56,879 nucleotides of DNA from an uncultured Myxococcales bacterium. GTDB taxonomy: Bacteria; Myxococcota_A; UBA9042. Location: the NCBI GenBank assembly GCA_903924465.1, contig CAIYBN010000118.1, positions 1 through 56,879 of the forward strand. The letters run 5' to 3'. The notes under the pieces were generated by a model. It was not told where the DNA came from. It searched no databases and saw only the letters and a program-made list of their open reading frames with translations. Made by a program: the position numbers and the translations under genes. Of the stretch, positions 52,694-56,879 are shown piece after piece. How positions within the stretch are numbered: position 1 is the stretch's first letter; every line of letters begins with the position of its first letter.

Positions 52694-55531
52694 CTAGCCT
52701 TCTATGCCGACGCCCTTCAGGCGGAAATCCAGCAGAACGGGCAGCGTCTCCGGTGTGTAGCCCAGCGTAATCGCGATCATGCTCCGCGCGCCATCAGGGG
52801 CAAAACCGCCGACGTTCACGATCGCTTGAACCAGTGCGTCGGTCGGCAGCTTGCCTTCAATCGTCAGGCTGCGGGACGCCTTGTCCGCGCCGTCGTCGTA
52901 CGTCACGGTCGCTTGCTGCAATGTGATCGTGCCCACCGAGCCCAAACTGACGTCGAAGTTGCCGGGGCCGTACACCAGGCCGGTACGCGCCACCCGTTGC
53001 AGGCCACCTTCCGCCGTCTGCGCCTGCTTGCCGTCGATGCGGCCGAGCGCGAAGAAATCGCCGCCGGCGTCCTTGCCAATGCCGACCACAAAACCGGGGA
53101 GGAACGACGCGACAATGTCGCCGCCCTTGGGCAATTCCACCTGCAAGCTGCCCTTGGCGAAGACGATGCGCCGCTCGGCGACTGCCGCCTTGTCCGCGTG
53201 ATTCACGGCGCCGGACTTTTGCAGCGCCGACAGTTTCCAATCGTAGAATCCTTCCGCGGCGTACGTATGCGGGTTGACGGTCGTCTCCACCTTGCCGTCG
53301 CCCCAATCCAGCGACAGCGACGTGGTGTCGATCAGCAGCTTGGGCGCAAACGCTTCACCCAGGATCAGCACGCGCTCCGGCACATCGAGCACCGGCAAGC
53401 CGGCGCCAAACAGCGCGGCCAGCTGCGTGTCCGGCCGCGTCCAGTAGTACAGACGGTGCACGCGGGACAGGTAGCGATAGGGGTAAATGGTGTCATTCGG
53501 CACCGCGCCCGGCGTGCCCGGTTCGTCGCCGGCAATCGTCAGCGCCGGTGGATAGCGGTAATCAGCCTCGCGCGCCGTCACCACTTTGCGCGCCGCGTCC
53601 GTGACCGCCTTGGCCTTGTCCACTCCGGCCGCCGCCGCCTGGATCGCCGCCGCATCGCCTTTCTTCACGGCCGCACGCAATTCCAACACGGTCCGGTAGA
53701 CCGCCGACGCGTGCGCGGCGCGCAGACCAAACATCGCCAGACCATCCCGCACTTCGCGCATCCACGACGCGTGTTGGGCATCCTGCTTTTGCACCACGAC
53801 ATCCACGCGCTGCGACCAGTCCGCGTACTTCTTGGCCATCGCATCCAGCTTGTCGAGGCTATTCGCCGTCAAATCGGCCGCCTGCGTGTCGCTGTAGCCC
53901 AGCACGTCCTTGAGCATCGGCGGCAGCGGGTGAAAGACGATGCCTGCCTGGTAGGCGGTTTCCGTCGGATCATCGGTCCCCACCAGGAACCGTACGATTT
54001 CCGGATCGCGCATGTCCACGACCTGCGCTGCGTTCACTTCCTTGAGCACATCCGCGACATCGTTGCCACCGGGAAATTGGTCAAACGCGCTGCGGATACA
54101 GGCATCGGCGCTCGGATTGCCATTCCACGTCATCTTGGCGGTGCAATAATCGATGAGCCAATAGCCCCATTCCTGGCCGCTGGAAAAGACGTGGTGGGAG
54201 ATCAAACCGGTCTTCGACTTGTGGTCCGGGGCAATGAACGGCGCCAGCAGCTTGAAATCCGCCTCGCGCGCGTCCAGCGACACCGGCGCCAGGTACAGCG
54301 GCACGGGCAGGTCAAACGTCAGCCACCACGAGGACTCCGGGTAATACTCGATGCGCCGCTTGTCCTTCTGCGCCAGGATGAATTCCCGCAGCGGCGTGTA
54401 GTCCGGATTGCCATAGACCCCGCAAGCGGAACGCGTCAGGTCGTAGAACATCAGCATGTGCACGGACACTTCGAGTTCGTTCGGCGCCAGACCCGACAGA
54501 TCGTAATACCGCACGTTGTACGGCGGCATCGGCTCCATGTGCGTGCCGTGGTTGATCGTGGAAACCTGGATGCCCGGATAGTTCTGCGTGATGTAGTTGG
54601 TGATGAACGTCATCTCATCCAACGCAACCTTGGGATCGTTCTTGGCAAATTCGTTGGAGCCGTAAGTGAAACCAAACGTCGTCACATTCGGCAGGCCATC
54701 CACCGGCTTCATCTGCGCGTCGATCGCCGCAGCGAGCTGTTCGTTCACGGTCTTGCTGCTGCCCGGATCGATGAGCGGGTGCGCGCCTTGCTGCGTGTTG
54801 TCCAAGGAAAAGCCCGCGCCCCGCTGATATCCGCGATCGAAAGCGTAGTTGCCGATCTTGTCGTAGTCCCAGCCGTCCACCTCGGTCTGGCGCATCTTGA
54901 CGTTCCAGGCGACCCAGCGGCGGTGATAGCCAGGCATGTCGAGGCCCGTCGCGGTCGCGTCCAACGGCGGCGACAAATCGATCGGATGAGTGCGGTGCGC
55001 GTGGATTGACCGCGCCGGCCACACCGGCTTCTCCCGATCGCTCCACGCCACCGTGCCCAGCGCCAGCGTGTCTGGGTAGAGCGTCTGCTCCGGATGCAAA
55101 TAGCGGATGCCGAGGTGCTCCAGCCACGCGTAAATCGCCCACTGCGCGGCGAAAAGGCCACCGCCGCGCATCGTCACTTGCCGGCCAGAGGTGCCACACA
55201 GCGTTTCCTGAACGTCGATCTCCTGTTCCGCCAAATCCGTTTGACCATTGCCGCCGGTCACCAACAGATCGAGATGCCCGTCAGAACACGCAGGCGCGGG
55301 CAAACTGGCGCGCGCGACGCTCGGGATACCCAGATGCCCCAGATCGGCGATCAGGTCATCCACCGCCGGACTGACGCCTTTGGCCAGATCGGCCGGCGTG
55401 TAGACCGTGACGACCAGTTGGCTGCTCGCATCCCCGCCGACGACGTCCTCGGTGGCCGACGCGGCTTTTTGACCGCAGGCCGCCAGCAGCGACAACAGGG
55501 ATACGAGCAGAAGACGGTTCGGCGACGACAT
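52694..55531 (-). CDS. Large lipoprotein, DUF4838/alpha-glucuronidase-like
   Basis: A 945-residue lipoprotein. I chose the ATG at 55531, which starts a signal peptide ending in SLLAACGQ; the frame runs to 55660 without exported character. The N-terminal part (LLVTGGNGQ and AAQWAIYAWLEHLGIRYLHP) resembles the N-terminal domain of alpha-glucuronidase or DUF4838 proteins, in which G-G-G-x-x-x-x-Y-x-x-x-x-F-L-E is typical. The central part (GYHRRWVAWNVKMRQ, EYYPESSWW, HVFSSGQEWGYWLIDYCTAK) fits the TIM-barrel of that group. The C-terminal 250 residues may be beta-rich. Glycan hydrolysis is plausible, but I cannot name the active-site residues. It lies upstream of dnaE. Confidence 0.72.
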   Translation of the reverse strand: MSSPNRLLLVSLLSLLAACGQKAASATEDVVGGDASSQLVVTVYTPADLAKGVSPAVDDLIADLGHLGIPSVARASLPAPACSDGHLDLLVTGGNGQTDLAEQEIDVQETLCGTSGRQVTMRGGGLFAAQWAIYAWLEHLGIRYLHPEQTLYPDTLALGTVAWSDREKPVWPARSIHAHRTHPIDLSPPLDATATGLDMPGYHRRWVAWNVKMRQTEVDGWDYDKIGNYAFDRGYQRGAGFSLDNTQQGAHPLIDPGSSKTVNEQLAAAIDAQMKPVDGLPNVTTFGFTYGSNEFAKNDPKVALDEMTFITNYITQNYPGIQVSTINHGTHMEPMPPYNVRYYDLSGLAPNELEVSVHMLMFYDLTRSACGVYGNPDYTPLREFILAQKDKRRIEYYPESSWWLTFDLPVPLYLAPVSLDAREADFKLLAPFIAPDHKSKTGLISHHVFSSGQEWGYWLIDYCTAKMTWNGNPSADACIRSAFDQFPGGNDVADVLKEVNAAQVVDMRDPEIVRFLVGTDDPTETAYQAGIVFHPLPPMLKDVLGYSDTQAADLTANSLDKLDAMAKKYADWSQRVDVVVQKQDAQHASWMREVRDGLAMFGLRAAHASAVYRTVLELRAAVKKGDAAAIQAAAAGVDKAKAVTDAARKVVTAREADYRYPPALTIAGDEPGTPGAVPNDTIYPYRYLSRVHRLYYWTRPDTQLAALFGAGLPVLDVPERVLILGEAFAPKLLIDTTSLSLDWGDGKVETTVNPHTYAAEGFYDWKLSALQKSGAVNHADKAAVAERRIVFAKGSLQVELPKGGDIVASFLPGFVVGIGKDAGGDFFALGRIDGKQAQTAEGGLQRVARTGLVYGPGNFDVSLGSVGTITLQQATVTYDDGADKASRSLTIEGKLPTDALVQAIVNVGGFAPDGARSMIAITLGYTPETLPVLLDFRLKGVGIEG

Positions 55532-55601
55532 GGCAGGTCCTTGCGGCAGCAGCGTTGGCGCCGTGCGACAAGAGCTTGCAACGGTCCGAAGCGAGACGCA
55601 A

Positions 55602-56714
55602 TCAGCCGGCGCGCAGCGGCGAGAGCAGTTCGAACTGCCGCACCCATTCGTCGGCGACAAGCGGCTTGGTGATCACGGCGCGGATGCCGATCGCTTGCGC
55701 AGTGACATGGTCTTCGGCGCGCATGTGGCCCGTGGTCATCAGCACGGGCAAGTCACGCCGCACGGCCAGCACGGCGCGGGCGAGTTGAAAGCCGGACATC
55801 TCCGGCATCGACAAGTCTGTCACCACGACGTCAAAGCTTTCTGGATGGGCGCGAAATGCCGCCAGCGCTTCGCGGGGATCAGAAAACCCGACGACACTGT
55901 GCCCCAGGCGCGTCAGCAAACGGTTGGCCAGGAAGACCAGTGCCGCTTCGTCATCGACGTAGAGCACGCGCAGCGGGACAGCTTGGGCGATCGGCAGAAC
56001 GGCGCGATCCGCTGGCTGTACGTCCACGATCTCGGCGGCAGGAAAGTAGAGCGAAAACGTCGAGGCCTGGCCAAGCGTACTCTCGACCGTCACCGTGCCG
56101 CCGTGGCTCCGCATGGTCCCATGGACCATCGACAACCCAAGCCCGGTGCCTTCGCCCATCGGCTTGGTCGTGTAAAAGGCGTCAAAGATCCGCTCCAACG
56201 TCGCGGCGTCCATGCCGCAGCCGTCGTCGGTCACCGTCAGCCGCGCGTAGTGCCCTTGCCGCAAGCCCGCAATGCCTTGTGCTTGGCGCGCGTCGACGTG
56301 CACCGGTTCCAACCGGTACGCGATCTGGCCCGGGCGTGGACCAATGGCGTAAACGGCATTGTTGGTGAGATTGACGATCGCCTCGTGAATCTGCCCCGTG
56401 TCGGCGTAAACCTGTGGCGTGGCGGCGGCGAAGTCGGTCTTCAGCGCGACGCCTGCCGGCAAGGTCGATCGCAACAACTTCAACACTTCTTCAATAATTT
56501 CATGTAATTCAACCAACTCCTGCTGTGGCTCCCGCGGTCGACCAAAGGCCATGATCCGACGGATGAGTTCGCCAGCGCGAACGCATGCCTTGCGGATCTC
56601 CTCCAGACTCTCCGTCGCCGGGTGGTCCGGCCCCACATCTGCTGCGGCCAGATCCGCATTGCCGCGAATGGCCGTCAGAAGATTGTTGAAGTCGTGCGCG
56701 ATGCCTCCTGCCAA
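55602..56714 (-). CDS. Hybrid histidine kinase with damaged or missing 5' end
   Basis: A protein of about 370 residues from the TTG at 56714. It begins inside the phosphoacceptor motif: AGGIAHDFNNLL holds His7. HATPase motifs are NLTNNAVYAIG, DDGCGMD and GTGLGLSMVHG; the receiver domain (residues about 250-360) has YVDDEAA, VVVTDLSMPEMSG with the phospho-Asp, and KPL. The conserved lead-in GRQKLQALGTL lies in frame just upstream of 56714, but an in-frame TAA at 56745-56747 and a TAG at 56775-56777 interrupt the frame. So the N-terminal sensor part is lost or in another frame. A working truncated kinase starting at the TTG cannot be excluded, but a decaying gene is as likely. The gene could also be complete only with a correction at those stops. 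Confidence 0.75.
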   Translation of the reverse strand: MAGGIAHDFNNLLTAIRGNADLAAADVGPDHPATESLEEIRKACVRAGELIRRIMAFGRPREPQQELVELHEIIEEVLKLLRSTLPAGVALKTDFAAATPQVYADTGQIHEAIVNLTNNAVYAIGPRPGQIAYRLEPVHVDARQAQGIAGLRQGHYARLTVTDDGCGMDAATLERIFDAFYTTKPMGEGTGLGLSMVHGTMRSHGGTVTVESTLGQASTFSLYFPAAEIVDVQPADRAVLPIAQAVPLRVLYVDDEAALVFLANRLLTRLGHSVVGFSDPREALAAFRAHPESFDVVVTDLSMPEMSGFQLARAVLAVRRDLPVLMTTGHMRAEDHVTAQAIGIRAVITKPLVADEWVRQFELLSPLRAG

Positions 56715-56879
56715 CGTCCCCAGCGCCTGAAGCTTCTGCCTGCCTTACCGTTTGACCTCTACAACCGTCCAGACCTAGAATCTGCCCCGCGGCGTGATGC
56801 TGCTGGGGGTGTGTATGAACAAGTTTGCGGGAGTGCTGGAATCTATGCTGAGTCTCGTTGTGAACATTAGTCAAGTTGC
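56715..56879. other. Region upstream of the kinase: residual coding frame with stops
   Basis: Read on the minus strand in the kinase frame, the region gives a nine-codon piece (VWTVVEVKR) between a TAG and a TAA, resembling the end of a PAS or sensor module. The 5' part of the gene, or its promoter, runs off the window end, so this cannot be resolved here. Confidence 0.4.

Overview
The window is a high-GC bacterial chromosome segment with almost no spacer DNA. The gene mix points to an uncultured relative of the Myxococcota (former Deltaproteobacteria). The signs are several large lipoproteins with an Asp/Ala-rich stalk, CDDGNACTTD-type cysteine repeats, DUF1566-like and sulfatase-modifying-factor-like domains; TPR proteins with a tail of two hydrophobic helices; a double-FHA protein; and a proteobacterial rimP-nusA-ylxR-infB-rbfA-truB operon. 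This placement is inference from gene content; there is no rRNA or marker tree here. I see no phage, insertion sequence, CRISPR array or rRNA.

Layout. 1-4.5 kb: minus-strand envelope genes (a small coiled protein, a large FGE/DUF1566 lipoprotein, a TPR protein). 5-8.4 kb: plus-strand YbjN-like protein, exported barrel-like protein, metallophosphoesterase lipoprotein and small membrane protein. 8.4-11.8 kb: alpha-glucan phosphorylase overlapping a GMC oxidoreductase. 11.8-16.5 kb: minus-strand caspase-fold-like lipoprotein, PabA/TrpG-type amidotransferase, an unlisted 41-residue protein, and a diacylglycerol-kinase-family enzyme. 16.8-21.9 kb: FHA-TPR membrane protein, NagZ and a CtpA-type protease. 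22.2 kb: tRNA-Cys with a clear promoter. 22.6-29.5 kb: the translation/transcription operon. 29.6-32.5 kb: minus-strand TPR and small envelope proteins and a possible glycosyltransferase. 32.7-36.3 kb: a four-gene plus-strand operon of APH-fold protein, sugar-phosphate cyclase, SDR and nucleotidyltransferase. 36.3-40.3 kb: a 1318-residue lipoprotein with 27 cysteine-rich units. 40.9-46.1 kb: minus-strand polysaccharide operon (WecA/MraY-type transferase, heparinase-like lyase, GT4) led by SspB and a GNAT enzyme. 46.4-49.1 kb: a four-repeat HFAG protein, a class IV aminotransferase and a basic exported protein. 49.1-55.5 kb: dnaE and a large GH67/DUF4838-like lipoprotein. 55.6 kb to the end: a hybrid histidine kinase whose 5' end looks damaged.

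The strongest candidate for something new is the 32.7-36.3 kb operon. Its cyclase carries residues that fit sedoheptulose-7-phosphate cyclases better than 3-dehydroquinate synthase. Its partners (an APH-fold protein with an Asn where the catalytic Asp should be, an SDR and a sugar nucleotidyltransferase) suggest a nucleotide-activated cyclitol. Also unusual are the four-repeat HFAG protein family, the caspase-like surface lipoprotein, and an infB start nested about 140 bases inside ylxR.
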